From positions 7,666,033-7,730,032 of the forward strand of contig OX578286.1 of the NCBI GenBank assembly GCA_951217055.1: 64,000 nucleotides of DNA. The letters run 5' to 3'. Position 1 is the stretch's first letter. Every line of letters begins with the position of its first letter. Below, in pieces: positions 1 through 11,525 of the stretch. A program made the position numbers and the translations under genes. The notes beneath the pieces were generated by a model. That model had not been told where the DNA came from and did no database searches. It was given only the letters and a program-made list of their open reading frames with translations. Source of the stretch: Gerris lacustris. Taxonomy: Eukaryota; Arthropoda; Insecta; Hemiptera; Gerridae.

Positions 1-1930
1 TACAATTAAACCTGGTTGTGCTACGTGTACCACAACTACACCCATTACTACAACTGAGGAATATTATACACCAACTACAACTAAACCTGGTTGTGCTACG
101 TGCACCACAACTACACCCATTACTACAACTGAGGAATATTATACACCAACTACAATTAAACCTGGTTGTGCTACGTGTACCACAACTACACCCATTACTA
201 CAACTGAGGAATATTATACACCAACTACAATTAAACCTGGTTGTGCTACGTGTACCACAACTACACCCATTACTACAACTGAGGAATATTATACACCAAC
301 TACAACTAAACCTGGTTGTGCTACGTGTACCACAACTACACCTACTACTACAACCTCACCTACTACTACAACCTCACCTACTACTACAACTACACCTACT
401 ACTACAACCTCACGTACTACTACAACCTCACCTACTACTACAACCTTACCTACTACTACAACTACACCTACTACTACAACTACACCTGCTACGACAACTA
501 GACCTACTACTACAGCTCCACCTACTACCACTACTACACCCACTACATCTACTACAGCTCCACCTACTACCACTACTACACTCACTACATCTACTACGCC
601 TTCTATTACAACTAAAGAATATTATACACCAACTACAACTAAACCTGGTTGTGCTACGTGTACCACAACTACACCCATTACTACAACTGAGGAATATTAT
701 ACACCAACTACAACTAAACCTGGTTGTGCTACGTGTACCACAACTACACCTTCTATAACAACTACACCCATTACTACAACTGAGGAATATTATACACCAA
801 CTACAACTAAACCTGGTTGTACTATGTGTACCACAACTACACCTACTATAACAACTACACCCATTACTACAACTGAGGAATATTATACACCAACTACAAC
901 TAAACCTGGTTGTGCTACGTGTACCACAACTACACCTACTATAACAACTACACCCATTACTACAACTGAGGAATATTATACACCAACTACAACTAAACCT
1001 GGTTGTGCTACGTGTACCACAACTACACCTTCTATAACAACTACACCCATTACTACAACTGAGGAATATTATACACCAACTACAACTAAACCTGGTTGTG
1101 CTACGTGTACCACAACTACACCTACTACTACAACTACACCCATTACTACAACTGAGGAATATAATACACCAACTACCACTAAACCTGGTTGTGCTACGTG
1201 TACCACAACTACACCTACTACAACAACTACACCCATTACTACAACTGAGAAATATTATACACCAACTACAACTAAACCTGGTTGTGCTACGTGCACCACA
1301 ACTACACCTACTATAACAACTACACCCATTACAACAACTGAGGAATATTATACACCAACTAAAACTAAACCTGGTTGTGCTACGTGTACCACAACTACAC
1401 CTACTACAACAACTACACCCATTATTACAACTGGGGAATATTATTCATCTACTACAACTACTCCTACTACTACAACTAGAACTACACAAACTACTACCAC
1501 TGAGAAGAATTATACAACCACACCAACTACTAGAACTATATCTACTACGCCTACTACTACAACTGAGAAATATAATCCAACCTACCCAACCAAAACTTAT
1601 ACAACTAAACCAGCTCCTGCAGCTAAGAAGTATTATCCAACCTACCCAACCAAACCATATACAACTGAACCAACTCCTACAACTGAGAAGTATCCAACTT
1701 ACCCAACCAAAACATATACAACTAAACCACCTACTACAACTGAGAATTATTATACAACTGAGAATTATTATACAACTGAAGAATATTATACACAATATCC
1801 AAGGAATAAATATACACACTATCCAAGGAATAAATATACACACTATCCAAGGAATAAATATACACACTATCCAAAGTATTGGTATACAACTAGAAGATCT
1901 GGGAAAAGTTGCGCCGGATGGTTGTCACAC
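1..1930 (+). CDS. Gene A, exon 1 (5' partial): mucin-like Thr/Pro repeat protein with start of a cystine-knot domain
   Basis: An open frame runs without a stop from base 2 to the splice donor, 643 codons; start and signal peptide lie before the window. The protein is almost all Thr, Pro, Tyr and Glu. The core unit is about 25 residues (75 bp), with the elements TTTTP, ITTTEEYYTPTTTKPG and CATC; about 14 copies carry the two-Cys motif (one is altered, near 816). A region without cysteines at 338-600 (pure Thr/Ser/Pro) interrupts the array. The end degenerates into YPTYPTK and NKYTHYPR units (about 1560-1880). Such composition is typical of heavily O-glycosylated secreted or surface mucins. The last residues hold one Cys (codon 637) that pairs by spacing with the Cys-rich exon at 4507. 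The exon ends at CAC|GTAAGT, a consensus donor, phase 0; without splicing a stop follows four codons later. Function unknown; long frames in the other phases are shadows of the 3n-length repeat. Confidence 0.85.
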
Positions 1931-1986
1931 GTAAGTCCACTTTAACATAAAATACCATAAAAAGTTTTTTGCAGGTAAATTAGTTA

Positions 1987-2524
1987 TAGTCCAGGAGATA
2001 GCGTGCAAAAATGTTTGTGACTAACATCAAGCTAGTATTTTGTGTACAAATTTAATCTTTTGGTGCCTTTTAAGAGTATATGGTCGGCTAAGTTGGCCTG
2101 CGGAACATAGCTTGGAAATAGGTGTTTGATAAAAATAAACTGGTGGAGAGCGGCCATGTCCCTCCCATTATGGTGGACAATGATTTTTTTATGATCCTGA
2201 ACACAAAATTAATTAGTCGTCCAAAAATCAAGTTGATGTTAGTTTGTCACTTGATAGGTAACCACTTTGATTTGGAATAATATTTGGATAACTCCGACAT
2301 ATCAACATTGATTTGATTTTCGGTATACTAATTAATTTTGTACTCAGGATCATGCAGTCCACCAGAATGGGCGGGACATGGCCGCTCTCCACCAGTTTTT
2401 TTTGGGACATGCCAAGCTATGTCCCGCAAACGAACTTAGCCGACCGAATATTCTTAAAAGGCACTAAAAGATTAACTTGTACACAAAATTCTAGCTTGAT
2501 GTCTGTCAGACTATCTCCTGGACT
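1987..2524. mobile_element. Foldback element F1, copy 1
   Basis: The ends are inverted copies of TAGTCCAGGAGATAGC and the two halves are inverted copies of each other over most of the length (arms about 240 bp). TTA stands just outside both ends, a possible 3-bp target duplication. Further copies lie at 29846-30672, 33912-34494 and, in part, 31056-31130. No coding capacity. Confidence 0.75.
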
Positions 2525-2859
2525 ATTATTCAAGTAATTGGTTAAATTTATATAAACATCTGATAAGATGAATTCATATATCCGATTTACTCTTATTCTC
2601 CATTAGGCAAAAACGTAGCTACTAGTAACGCTGTCGGCAAATGCTTAATAACTTAGTTAGGCTGTAGGCAAAACCCAACTATCTAGTAGAAAAGGGAATG
2701 TTTTTTTGAAGTACAGGTGGGATTTTCTTTGGGTAAATAAGAACGAGTCAGCTGAATTATCCTGCGACCTTCTCCCCTAGTTAGTTGAACGGTTCGTTCT
2801 TCGTTATTGTCTTGAAAGTAAGTAAATATGAACGCCTCAACAGAATTTTGTTGAGTTGT

Positions 2860-3235
2860 GGAGTTGGGAGTAACTCACGTTTTGAGTTGGGAGTTTGGGA
2901 AGTCTAACTCATGTTTAGAGTTGGTAATTTGGGAAGACTAACTCATGTTTAGAGTTGGGAAGACTAACTTATGTTTAGAGTTGGGAATTTGGGAAGACTA
3001 ACTCATGTTTAGAGTTGGGAATTTGGGAAGACTAACTCATGTTTAGAGTTGGGAATTTGGGAAGACTAACTCATGTTTAGAGTTGGGAATTTGGGAAGAC
3101 TAACTCATGTTTAGAGTTGGGAATTTGGGAAGACTAACTCATGTTTAGAGTTGGGAATTTGGGAAGACTAACTCATGTTTAGAGTTGGGAATTTGGGAAG
3201 ACTAACTCATGTTTAGAGTTGGGAGTTTGGGGAGA
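2860..3235. repeat. 34-bp minisatellite
   Basis: About ten copies of a 34-bp unit containing GACTAACTCATGTTTAGAG and TTGGGAATTTGGGAA; the inner copies are nearly identical and the edge copies diverged. Confidence 0.9.
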
Positions 3236-3510
3236 CTTAATACATTTAAGTGCAAGTCTCGATTACTAGGAGGAGGCATTGTACTTCACTATTGGCAATG
3301 CGAAGTGATACAAAAATATCAACAAGAGGGAAGGAAGAAGACGGGAAGGTTTCAATCAGGTTAGTTTCAATGCGAGTAAGTTGGTTTGAAACTAACTTTT
3401 CTCGCGTCAATGTTATGACATCCCATAGATTATTCTAAAGCGCGTATAAAACGCAAGCTATATGAACCCTCAATAATATGGCACCCATAACCAACCGACC
3501 CCACTTCATT

Positions 3511-3998
3511 TAACCCTGGAATGCTAATGGTAGTCGAGTCGACGAGCACAGTTTTACCCTTAACCTTCCACGCTCGTATGTCATGGTGAGGGATACCTCA
3601 TCCTTCTGCAGTGCTTACACTGGTTGATAAAGGGTCTAGGGTAAGGAGCAATGGGCCAAGGATAAGGGGCAATGGGCCTAGGGTAATTGGCCTTGGGCCA
3701 GAGGCCAGTGGGCAGTTGGGGCTAGGAGCATTAGGCCTAGGGCCTAGGGCTTGTGGCTTGGAGCATGGAGTCTGGTGCAATAATGTTCACTTAATTGCAA
3801 ATGTATTCTGATGTTCCTACTAACTGATTTTTTATCAAACGTTAAAATATTTCATTCAAAAAATCTAATGAAGAGTTCTTAATAGTCTTCTTAGTAGTTT
3901 CAATCTTGATGGTTCAAATACCCTTTCTGTGTATGTTAGTCGAATCGACGAAGGTTTAAAATACCTGCCATCCAATTACCATTAGCATTCCAGGGTTA
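3511..3998. mobile_element. MITE with 22-bp terminal inverted repeats
   Basis: Ends are perfect inverted copies beginning TAACCCTGGAATGCTAATGG. A second shared motif (GTCGA.TCGACGA) stands inside both ends. The middle (3625-3770) is a GC-rich degenerate repeat of GGGCCTAGGG and relatives. No coding capacity. Confidence 0.7.
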
Positions 3999-4506
3999 AG
4001 TAAGCGGTAATCGAATACGGACTTACTACATCTCAAACGAAGACGGATGCAATGAGCTACTATACTCTTCTTACAATTAGTATTAACTTTTGACAGCGCG
4101 GGAAAATCTAAAAAATGTGGAGGGGAGCCAATGAAAACACTGGATGTTGTATTCGCAAATGGTCGTGCCAACTTGGCAAATAAAAATGTCACTGGCTATA
4201 GGTTGGCCAATCTGAGTATCAAATGTTAATACAAATTTTTGCAACCAAACTTATATCACGAATAGCACATAAGTGCATTATAAGTTTCCAAAATGCAATT
4301 ACAGCAGATAAGCACTTTATGCTATCACGACCTACGACTAAAAGATAAAATGGATAAGATAAAAGACTAAATAAATAATCTACCCAAAACCAAAAACAAA
4401 ATCCTGTCAAGCAGATTCAAACCATTCAACTCAACCTTGTAATTTTAATATTAAAATCATTTTTTAAAACATATTTATTAATCATTATGTTATTTTAAAT
4501 TTTCAG

Positions 4507-4581
4507 TGCGATGCTCCAGAAAGCTGTTGTGCCGGTTATAAGTGTGGAATTTTGCACTTATGCACATACCTCATTATATAA
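4507..4581 (+). CDS. Gene A, last exon: C-terminal knottin-type cysteine module
   Basis: The exon follows a T-rich tract ending TTTTCAG and opens with a Cys codon in phase 0, matching the donor at 1931. It encodes 24 residues and TAA at 4579-4581. With the Cys of exon 1, the six cysteines are spaced C-x6-C-x5-C-C-x4-C-x5-C, the classic inhibitor-cystine-knot order with the vicinal pair in the middle. Five residues follow the last Cys. AATAAA lies at 4639-4644. Knottins include antimicrobial peptides, enzyme inhibitors, channel-acting toxins and neutral structural modules, so the fold alone does not give a role. The joined exons were inferred from splice signals, phase and Cys spacing, not from transcripts. 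Confidence 0.8.
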   Translation, partial: CDAPESCCAGYKCGILHLCTYLII

Positions 4582-4638
4582 ACCAATTAACTCTTCAATC
4601 CAACGATATTGATGATATTGAACATCAAAATTAATAAT

Positions 4639-4644
4639 AATAAA
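4639..4644 (+). terminator. Poly(A) signal of gene A
   Basis: AATAAA, 57 bases after the gene A stop codon, in an AT-rich stretch. Confidence 0.5.
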
Positions 4645-4786
4645 TTATTAAAACATTAATTTGAACGATCAGTAAAGAAGCTTTTACACTTTAAAAAGAA
4701 AAACAAATGTGTTTTTATTACTTTGAATTAAGATTCTATCGTTACCCAAGTTCATTGACTAAATTATCTAAGAAAATAAATAATTG

Positions 4787-5537
4787 ACATCATGCCTATA
4801 CAAGGTGGCGCAGCTCAGATGACTACATTTTAAATGGTTACCATGAGCTTAATACTAGAGATTGATGTATAGCAAATTTTCTAGCAACAATGTGGAAGTT
4901 TATTTTCATGTGTGGAAGATAATGTCCGGTAAATGACGTCCTTGTCGATTTAAAAATTCTTAGAGGCGCTAAGCGAAGTTTCGCATTACGCTCTAACATC
5001 TTGACAGGAATCCAAGCCATTTCACGGCAGATAGCGTCCTTCAAATCGGCAAGGGTACATGGTTTATCGACATAAACCTCGGCCTTTAGATATCCCCATA
5101 AGATAAAATCACACGGACTGAGGTTGAACCAGCGTGGTGGCCATGGAACGACACCATTCCGGGAAATAACATGAACGAGAAAAATTTGGCGAACGCGATC
5201 CATGGACACTGTGTAGTGGCTCCATCTAGTTTGAACCATCAATATGTGGTCGGTATCCATTTCGTTATCCTTTGAATAGGAAATTAAAAAATCGGTTTCC
5301 CTGACGAGATGTTAGAGAATGTGATGCGCAACTTCACCAAGCGCCTCGAATAATGTGTAAATCGACAAGGACGTCATTATCTTCCACACTTGAAAATTTG
5401 ACTTATGTCCAATGACCTTCCACATTGGTGCTTGCAAATTTGCTATGTTTCAATCTCCTAGCTCTAGTATTAAGCACATGATAATGGTTACCATTTAAAA
5501 TGAGGTTATCCGCGCTGCGTCACCCAGTACTAAGATG
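4787..5537. mobile_element. Decayed DNA transposon with inverted, duplicated 3' ends
   Basis: Left (about 4787-4940) and right (about 5360-5537) parts are inverted copies sharing the block CATTTTAAATGGT.ACCAT, the block CTTAATACTAGAG and the end of a transposase frame. Between them lies the transposase remnant on the minus strand. The tail of the gene is therefore present twice in opposite orientation, which suggests an aberrant transposition or gap-repair product. Confidence 0.65.
4893..5260 (-). pseudogene. Transposase fragment, IS630/Tc1-mariner-like DDE superfamily
   Basis: The minus-strand frame contains VPWPPRWFNLSPCDFILWGY followed by LKAEVYVDKPCTLADLK and REMAWIPVKMLER, which matches the C-terminal part of mariner-like transposases common in insects (typical form WPPRSPDLSPCDFFLWGYLK). 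Downstream the proper ending (RQGRHLPDIIFHT then stop) is found in another frame near 4910-4955, so at least one frameshift separates them; the N-terminal DNA-binding part is missing. Here SPDLSP has become WFNLSP. A dead relic. Confidence 0.8.
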
Positions 5538-5799
5538 TTATTGTATTATTTGGTTCATAAAAAATTAAGATTCTTTCGTTGTTCATCGACTAAATACAGA
5601 ACGCTTCTCTATATACTATCTGCAGATAGTATTATAGTAGCAGATAGATAGTATCTGCAGGCACGCCAGGGTTAAAAGACACCTTTTGGGACAGGTAAAC
5701 AGATATACTGTTATACAGGTAAACTGATTTACTGTAAGGTAAACATATACTGATATAAATATATACTGATAAAAAATACAACCTGAATTGCTTCCAAGC

Positions 5800-6210
5800 T
5801 TACCGAAGGTAATGGAAACTATGTGATCGTTCTGAAGAACGAAAATATTTTATGTCTCCGATTTTAAAAATTCCTAGACAGAAATCCGTTTCAGACATCA
5901 GGGAACATTTTTGGTTCCGTTTCTCTCTGTCAGTCTGTCGTTCTGTTGATCTGACACTCAATTTTTGCAAACCAACATATTTTATAAACTACACGTCCAA
6001 TTTTAATGAAATTTGGATGGTAGGTCACAATTAGCCCATGGTTATTTCAACTTTCTGTGCCCATTCATTTTTATTTCCACATGCACACAAACATGTATTT
6101 ATTTACTCCTATATCCTCAAAAGTAATTATCCGATTTAGGGGCTAGCTATATGCGGATTTGGGAGGAAGCTCTATGTATATGCCACACAAATTGGCAGTC
6201 TATTTAGAGA
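5800..6210 (+). repeat. Dispersed repeat R1, copy 1
   Basis: Starts near GAAGGTAATGGAAACTATGT, contains CGTTCTGAAGAACG and CAGACATCAGGGA, then a block AATGAAATTTGGATGGTAGG. Related copies: 31790-32050 (minus), 33510-33570 (minus, partial), 41060-41850 (interrupted by a SINE) and 59100-60080. No coding potential. Confidence 0.7.
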
Positions 6211-6334
6211 GGGTGTCTGTCCGGAAATGAAACCCAGATATGAGGTAACCCATCCAAGTTTTGACCTAGCACACGATGGTGTTTGACATTTCTGGTAGGA
6301 GATCTCTTATATGCAACCTACCGAGGCCCTACAT

Positions 6335-6480
6335 ACTATACAGGTAAACCATATTATACTGTACAGGTAAATCAATAATACAGTACAGGTAAACCATATA
6401 CTGTACAGGTAAACCATATTGTACTGTACAGGTAAACATAGACTGTATACAGGTAAACCATATACTGTAGTACTGGTTAA
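6335..6480. repeat. Short-period minisatellite (GTACAGGTAAACCATA)
   Basis: About eight degenerate copies of a unit of roughly 18 bp with ACAGGTAAAC; a smaller related patch lies at 5690-5770. Confidence 0.75.
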
Positions 6481-6659
6481 CAGATATATCAATGGCTAAG
6501 AAGTGATTCCTCATATCTTTAAAATGTCTGGTTTACAACAGGAGGAACAAAAAACTATTTAAAAAAATAAATTTACTTTAACTGACTAAGTTTTCTCATG
6601 TGTATTATAAATTTGTAAAACATGTAATGTACCCCTTCTGAAACATGGGTAACTCAAAT

Positions 6660-8125
6660 TATAACAGTTCATAAAATAATGTAGTTACGAGGTCTCACTA
6701 CGTCACTTCTTTAATAAAGTGCAACACATACGAGGTCTCACTCACGAATTAGCAGCTCAGTTATGAGGTGTCACAACTAACCTTCACCAAAACACACACC
6801 AGAAACACATACAAAGGTGTCACTACACCTGTCTATCGTAGTTACAAGCTATCACATAACAAATAGTTTGCGAATCTGATACGAGATGTTACGACTGCCC
6901 ATTTTTTGTGTAAGGATTTTTTTTTTTCATTTACGAGATCTCGCAAGTTCTTGCAGACAAGCCTCCAAAGGCAAATGAAAACCTCAAAATCACCATTTTA
7001 GTAGTTACGAGGTATCACTAAAAGTGTTTTTAGCCATCGTTATACTATTCACAAAAACCTGAATTTAACTTATATCTAAGCTTTTAACTTTTAAAAAACT
7101 AAACTAAACTTTTAAATGATATCTATTAAATCTAACGGTTGTGACAACTCATGTATGCCCAAATGAAAGGTCTTAGCTGATGATATTGTAGTGATTTCAG
7201 TTAGCAGATAGTGACAGCCAGTTTACAGAGACCAATTTTAAGCGATACATTTAGTGGTCACTCATAACATTGTTTACATAAAATCATATTGTAATATAAA
7301 CAATTAATAATTATAATTTATAATTTACTTTTAATTAAAATAGTTAAATTTTTTAAAGGATACAAATAAAACAAAAAATAATCATATAATATAAGATGTT
7401 ATAATTGTTAAAATCATTTATCGATGGGAATAATTACAGACATAAATGTAACCTATATAAAACATTTAAAATTCAGATGATTCAATTTAGTGTTAACTAA
7501 AGCCACAATCATTTAGTGTTAACTAAAAACTATAAATGTTCATAAAATAGCAGATAACTTATGTTACAAAGTTAAAGAATATATAAGAAAAATAGCAAAA
7601 AAGAATAGCAACAGTGCCTTCATAAATCTCTTCATGCTGGACTGTGAACATATTTATGAAATAATTAATAAACTAAGGTAGATAGGATTTCAGAAAGAAA
7701 ATTCGTACGGGAAGGGTTATAGAAAGTTTATTGTTAAGTTTGTTAAAGGAAGATTGTAAGTTTAAAAACACTTAAGGGACTAATGGGCTATGGACTAATG
7801 ATAAAGGAAGATTAGGAAAAAAGAGATTAGCAAGAACACGGACATTAAGTAAGAAGGTGAAGTATAAAAGGATATGTTAAAATTTGGAAGTTTGTTAAAT
7901 AGGACTAAAAGATTAGTGAAACTCTAAGGAATAAATGATAATTAGAAAATTTGATGTAACGGGGTTTTCGGTGATTGAGCTAAAGTGAACTGGTTATGTG
8001 TTGGATATGTTTATTGGTTTATGTATATTGTGTGTGGTTGTGAAATATATGATGTGTACACCTCCAGAGCTAAGATCGGACTCCCCGTGTGACTCTATGC
8101 TAGGGCTTAGTCTGTGAGATTCGTG
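6660..8125. other. AT-rich intergenic stretch
   Basis: From 6680 to 7020 a degenerate motif TACGAGGTCTCAC recurs about eight times at irregular spacing. I see no gene or element from 7030 to 8125. Confidence 0.5.
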
Positions 8126-8930
8126 GTGGGGAAAAGCACCACTAGACAGAAATCCGAGCCTTTGCTAGCCTAAGGTCTACACTGCTTTCTTAGAATATGC
8201 TGGACTTTGTTTCCCCGTTACAGACCCCCTATTGGACCCCCTTCTTTAGAGAGTGAGCACCTGCGAACAGGTAGTTCCCCAAAAATGGAAGTAGCCATAG
8301 AATGGTTAGTAACTTTGAGCTGGAGGTGAATACTTAATATAGTATTTCTCGGAAAGGATGAAAGACCTTATATGAGGGTTAATTGAAGTGGTGCAGGGAT
8401 GATGGGTGTTGGTAGCGTGGTGATTGGTAATTGACCATTGCAGTTGGTGACCGTGACCAGGTCGTTGTTGATTGAGGGATGGTCCTGGCAATTGTTGACC
8501 AGGTTGTTCTTGGTGGGGAATGCACCACTAGGCAGAAATTCGTGCCTTTGCTAGCTAAGGTCTACGCTGCTTTCCTAGAATATTCTGGACTTGGTTTGGT
8601 GACAACAGTTAAGTTCTAGGTGGAGGCTAAAAAGTAGAATTAATTGGCTATGATGAAATTAGAGTAATCTCCGACTCAAAAATAAATGTAATAGTGATTA
8701 TAGGTCTATGAGAGAAAGAAGACACTGGTGTGGATTCAGAAAGTCGACCAAAAACTGTAACAGTCCAAGGTAAGATATATTAATAAGGTTGGGATGAACT
8801 GTACAAGAACTTGGGATGAACTGTTTGGAATATACAGTCCATTTTGAATGTATATATTTAAATTGTGAAAGACAATCTTAAACAAATCGTGAGACAGATA
8901 CTAAATAGAAATAGTTTATAGTTTAAATAA
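8126..8930. repeat. Pair of direct repeats of about 85 bp
   Basis: 8126-8212 and 8510-8597 share GGTGGGGAA..GCACCACTAG, CCTTTGCTAGC and TTCTTAGAATAT-like blocks. Between and after them, to the 3' end of gene B at 8932, nothing else is recognisable. Confidence 0.65.
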
Positions 8931-8931
8931 G

Positions 8932-9447
8932 TTACTTTCCAAATCCAGGGAGTCTTGGAAGTGAAGGCACACTAGGGAGACTTGGAAGACTGGGGACACT
9001 GGGAAGGCTTGGAAGACTGGGGACACTGGGAAGGCTTGGAAGACTGGGGACACTGGGAAGGCTTGGAAGACTGGGGACACTAGGAAGGCTTGGAAGACTG
9101 GGGACACTGGGAAGGGTTGGAAGACTGGGTAAACTGGGAAGGCTTGGAAGACTGGGAAGGGTTGGAAGACTGGGTAAACTTGGAAGGTTAGGAAGACTAG
9201 GCATAGCAGGAAGGCTTGGAAGACTGGGTAAATTTGGTAATCCTGGAAGACTTGGAAGACCAGGCAGATTTGAAGTTATATCACCAATACTAGGTATATT
9301 AGGAATATACTCCATTGCAGTTGATAAACCAGGAACCATGCTAATTACTTGTCCTTTGATAATATCAGTAACAATAGGTCTGATGACGTAGCATCTTTTA
9401 ATGACTGGATCACAATCCCCTAGGCAGCAATCCCTGTGATATTGGCA
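8932..9447 (-). CDS. Gene B, exon 2: knottin module followed by Leu-Pro-Ser repeat tail
   Basis: On the minus strand the exon follows TTAATTTCAG and opens with a Cys codon in phase 0, matching the exon 1 donor. It supplies five of six cysteines, C-x5-C-C-x3-C-x6-C (precursor residues 35, 41, 42, 46, 53). A hydrophobic linker of about 45 residues follows, then a tail of about 100 residues made only of L, P, S and V/A/M/N/T, settling into a 9-residue unit (VPSLPSLPS, 27 bp) in six near-identical copies, and a short end RLPGFGK. Stop at 8932-8934. Exon 2 gives 171 residues; the protein is about 205. The repeat tail probably forms an extended or polyproline-like stalk (inference). Neighbour of gene A, convergent with it. 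Function unknown. Confidence 0.85.
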   Translation of the reverse strand, partial: CQYHRDCCLGDCDPVIKRCYVIRPIVTDIIKGQVISMVPGLSTAMEYIPNIPSIGDITSNLPGLPSLPGLPNLPSLPSLPAMPSLPNLPSLPSLPTLPSLPSLPSLPSLPTLPSVPSLPSLPSVPSLPSLPSVPSLPSLPSVPSLPSLPSVPSLPSLPSVPSLPRLPGFGK

Positions 9448-9659
9448 CTGAAATTAATAAACAAAATAAATGAGAACCACAAACAAACATAGGCTTACTT
9501 ATATTCAAAATACATTGAGCTACAAAGCTTTCAGATCATATATATTGAGCGATGGAGGAACTTCTCTGCCAAGATTGTACACTAAGACTTTTAGGTTGGT
9601 CATTATACCCTACGGTAATCATTAACAAAACTTTTTGAAGTTGCATTGTATAACTTAGT

Positions 9660-10045
9660 GCTTAGGCTAGCGAGTTTAGGTCTGCTTTAATAGTTTTAAC
9701 GACATTTATCTCTTCATAGGGGTGTCGCTGTTGGTTTTAATAAAAAAGTATTTGAAATAAATGTTCGTCTAATCTTATAAAAGAAGATATAGAATCTTTT
9801 ACCGTTCTGAAATTCCAATTTTACATTTCAAGCTTACGTTTACGCGAGCGTTGCGCACGAACTCTTTGACGAAAAACGCTGTCCAAAGAACTTAGCCTGA
9901 GTATTACTAAAAGGAACACGTATACAAAATTTCAACTAAATCGGTCAACTTTAACTCAATTTATCGTCGGACACATAAACGTTACTGACAGACAGGATTT
10001 TTGAATGTTAGAAGCTCGCGTTCGCTCGCTTTAATTATCCTAAAA
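9660..10045 (+). repeat. Dispersed repeat R2, copy 1
   Basis: Shares TTAGGTC.GCTTTAATAGTTT, GGTGTCGCTGTTGGTTTTA, TTTACGCGAGCGTTGCGC and GACAGACAG with 27690-28085 and, inverted, with 37480-37640. No coding potential. Confidence 0.75.
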
Positions 10046-10318
10046 GATATGTCTTCACTAGACACAGTAAGTTTTAGGAAAAAAGAACGACGACTCTCCA
10101 CTAAAATTTAAATCTGATCTTGAATAAGATCAGATCCTGATCTTATCAGATCAGTCAACCTGTTTATCTTTCATATTACATCTCGTCTCTCACTCCCACT
10201 AAAGACGACCACTAGTAGTTTAATGTCGTCTTTCTACAATAAAGTTACATTAGTGGAGATAATTCTTTCTTTATTCCTTAAACAAGTGTCTCCACTACTC
10301 ATCTAGACAGAGAGATCT

Positions 10319-10551
10319 CTATACTCATGCCATTATACTTTGTAAATCTGACAACTCAGAGTAGCCAACCTGTGTGAGGGAAAAAATAAAACCACTAGGT
10401 GGTTATCTTAAGGTTTTCTAGTGATATGTTTGTTTGCCCAGTTGGCCCGACCTACTACTTGTCAAAATCATGAGCTCTCATTAGCTTCCCTCCCGTTTTT
10501 TTCGATTTTCCCACGCTTTCAGAATAACAAAGTATAATGGCATGAGTATAG
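10319..10551. mobile_element. 233-bp MITE with 25-bp inverted ends
   Basis: Left end CTATACTCATGCCATTATAC and right end its inverted copy, both extended by TTTGT. No coding capacity. Confidence 0.8.
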
Positions 10552-10595
10552 ATTATTTAATATTATATTATTTAAAATAAACACACCGAGATGTT

Positions 10596-11353
10596 GGTAC
10601 TTCTTTAAATTGTTACTCCCCTATGTTTTTTCTTAGAATATAAATGGATATAATTATTTATAAATTCATTTTTCTAAATAACTATTAAGATGAAGGGATG
10701 TTTAGTCCAATGCACTTAAGGACAAAGGAATATTACACTTCTGTTTTAATGAGCGGAGTAACTGTCTAGAGAAAAACATAACGTAAACCTTCTTTAGATT
10801 GTTACTTCCTTCTGCTTTTTATAAGGGGTGTAACATTCTAAAGAAGAACATTCTATACACATCCTTTAGATTATTACTCCATTTTGTGTTTTTATAAGGG
10901 GAATAAAGTCTAAAGAGGAACATTCCGTAAACCTTCTTTTGATTGTTTTTTTTTTTATAAGGGGAATAAAAGTCTAAAGAGGAACATTCCGTACACCTTC
11001 ATCAGATTGTTACTCCCTTCTGTTTTTTATAAGGGGAGTAACAGTCTAAAGAAGAACATTCCATACACCTTCTTTAGATTATTACTCCATTTTGGGTTTT
11101 CATTAGGGGAGTAACAGTCTAAAGAAGAACATTCCGTACACCTTCTTTAGATTGTTACCCCCTTTGTTTTTTTTATAAGGGGAATAAAAATCTAAAGAGG
11201 AACATTCCGTACTCCTTCTTTAGATTGTTACTCCCTTTACTTTTGTTTTTTATAAGAGGAGTAACAGTCTAAAGAAGAACATTCCGTACTCCTTCTTTAG
11301 ATTGTTACTCCCTTTTCTGTTTTTTAAGGGGAGTAACAGTATAAAGAAATGCC
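10596..11353. repeat. Palindromic F2 element in gene B intron
   Basis: Terminal GG.ACTTCTTTA and TAAAGAAATGCC flank several direct copies of a unit with CTTCTTTAGATTGTTACTCC, a T/A-rich hinge TTTTTATAAGGGGAGTAAC and AGTCTAAAGAAGAACATTCC. The unit is a hairpin in itself. Family consensus end: GGCACTTCTTTAGATTGTTA. Confidence 0.8.
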
Positions 11354-11525
11354 AAAATGTTTTTAAAGTAAGATTTTAATGAAATTTGAATGGTACGACA
11401 AAGTTAGCCTACATATGGTCACATATCAATTTTAACCTTCACAGCTTTATAAGTATTACATAATAAATATATTTATTAATGTTATACTTTAATAAAAAAA
11501 TTAAAATATTTATATCAAATCTTAC

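Larger units (their letters stand above)
1931..4506 (+). other. Intron of gene A (about 2.6 kb)
   Basis: Bounded by GTAAGT and TTTTCAG, phase 0. It holds a foldback element (1987-2524), a 34-bp minisatellite (about 2860-3235) and a MITE (3511-3998). In 2525-2860 and 4000-4500 I see only AT-rich sequence. Confidence 0.75.
9448..11525 (-). other. Intron of gene B (about 2.1 kb)
   Basis: GTAAGA to TTTCAG, phase 0. It contains an R2 repeat (9660-10045), a MITE (10319-10551) and a palindromic F2 element (10596-11353). Confidence 0.75.

Noticed and set aside
18..758. 246-residue Leu/Gln-rich frame and the minus-strand Val-rich frame at 289-585
   Set aside because: Both are other phases of the mucin repeat of gene A; the 75-bp unit keeps every phase open.
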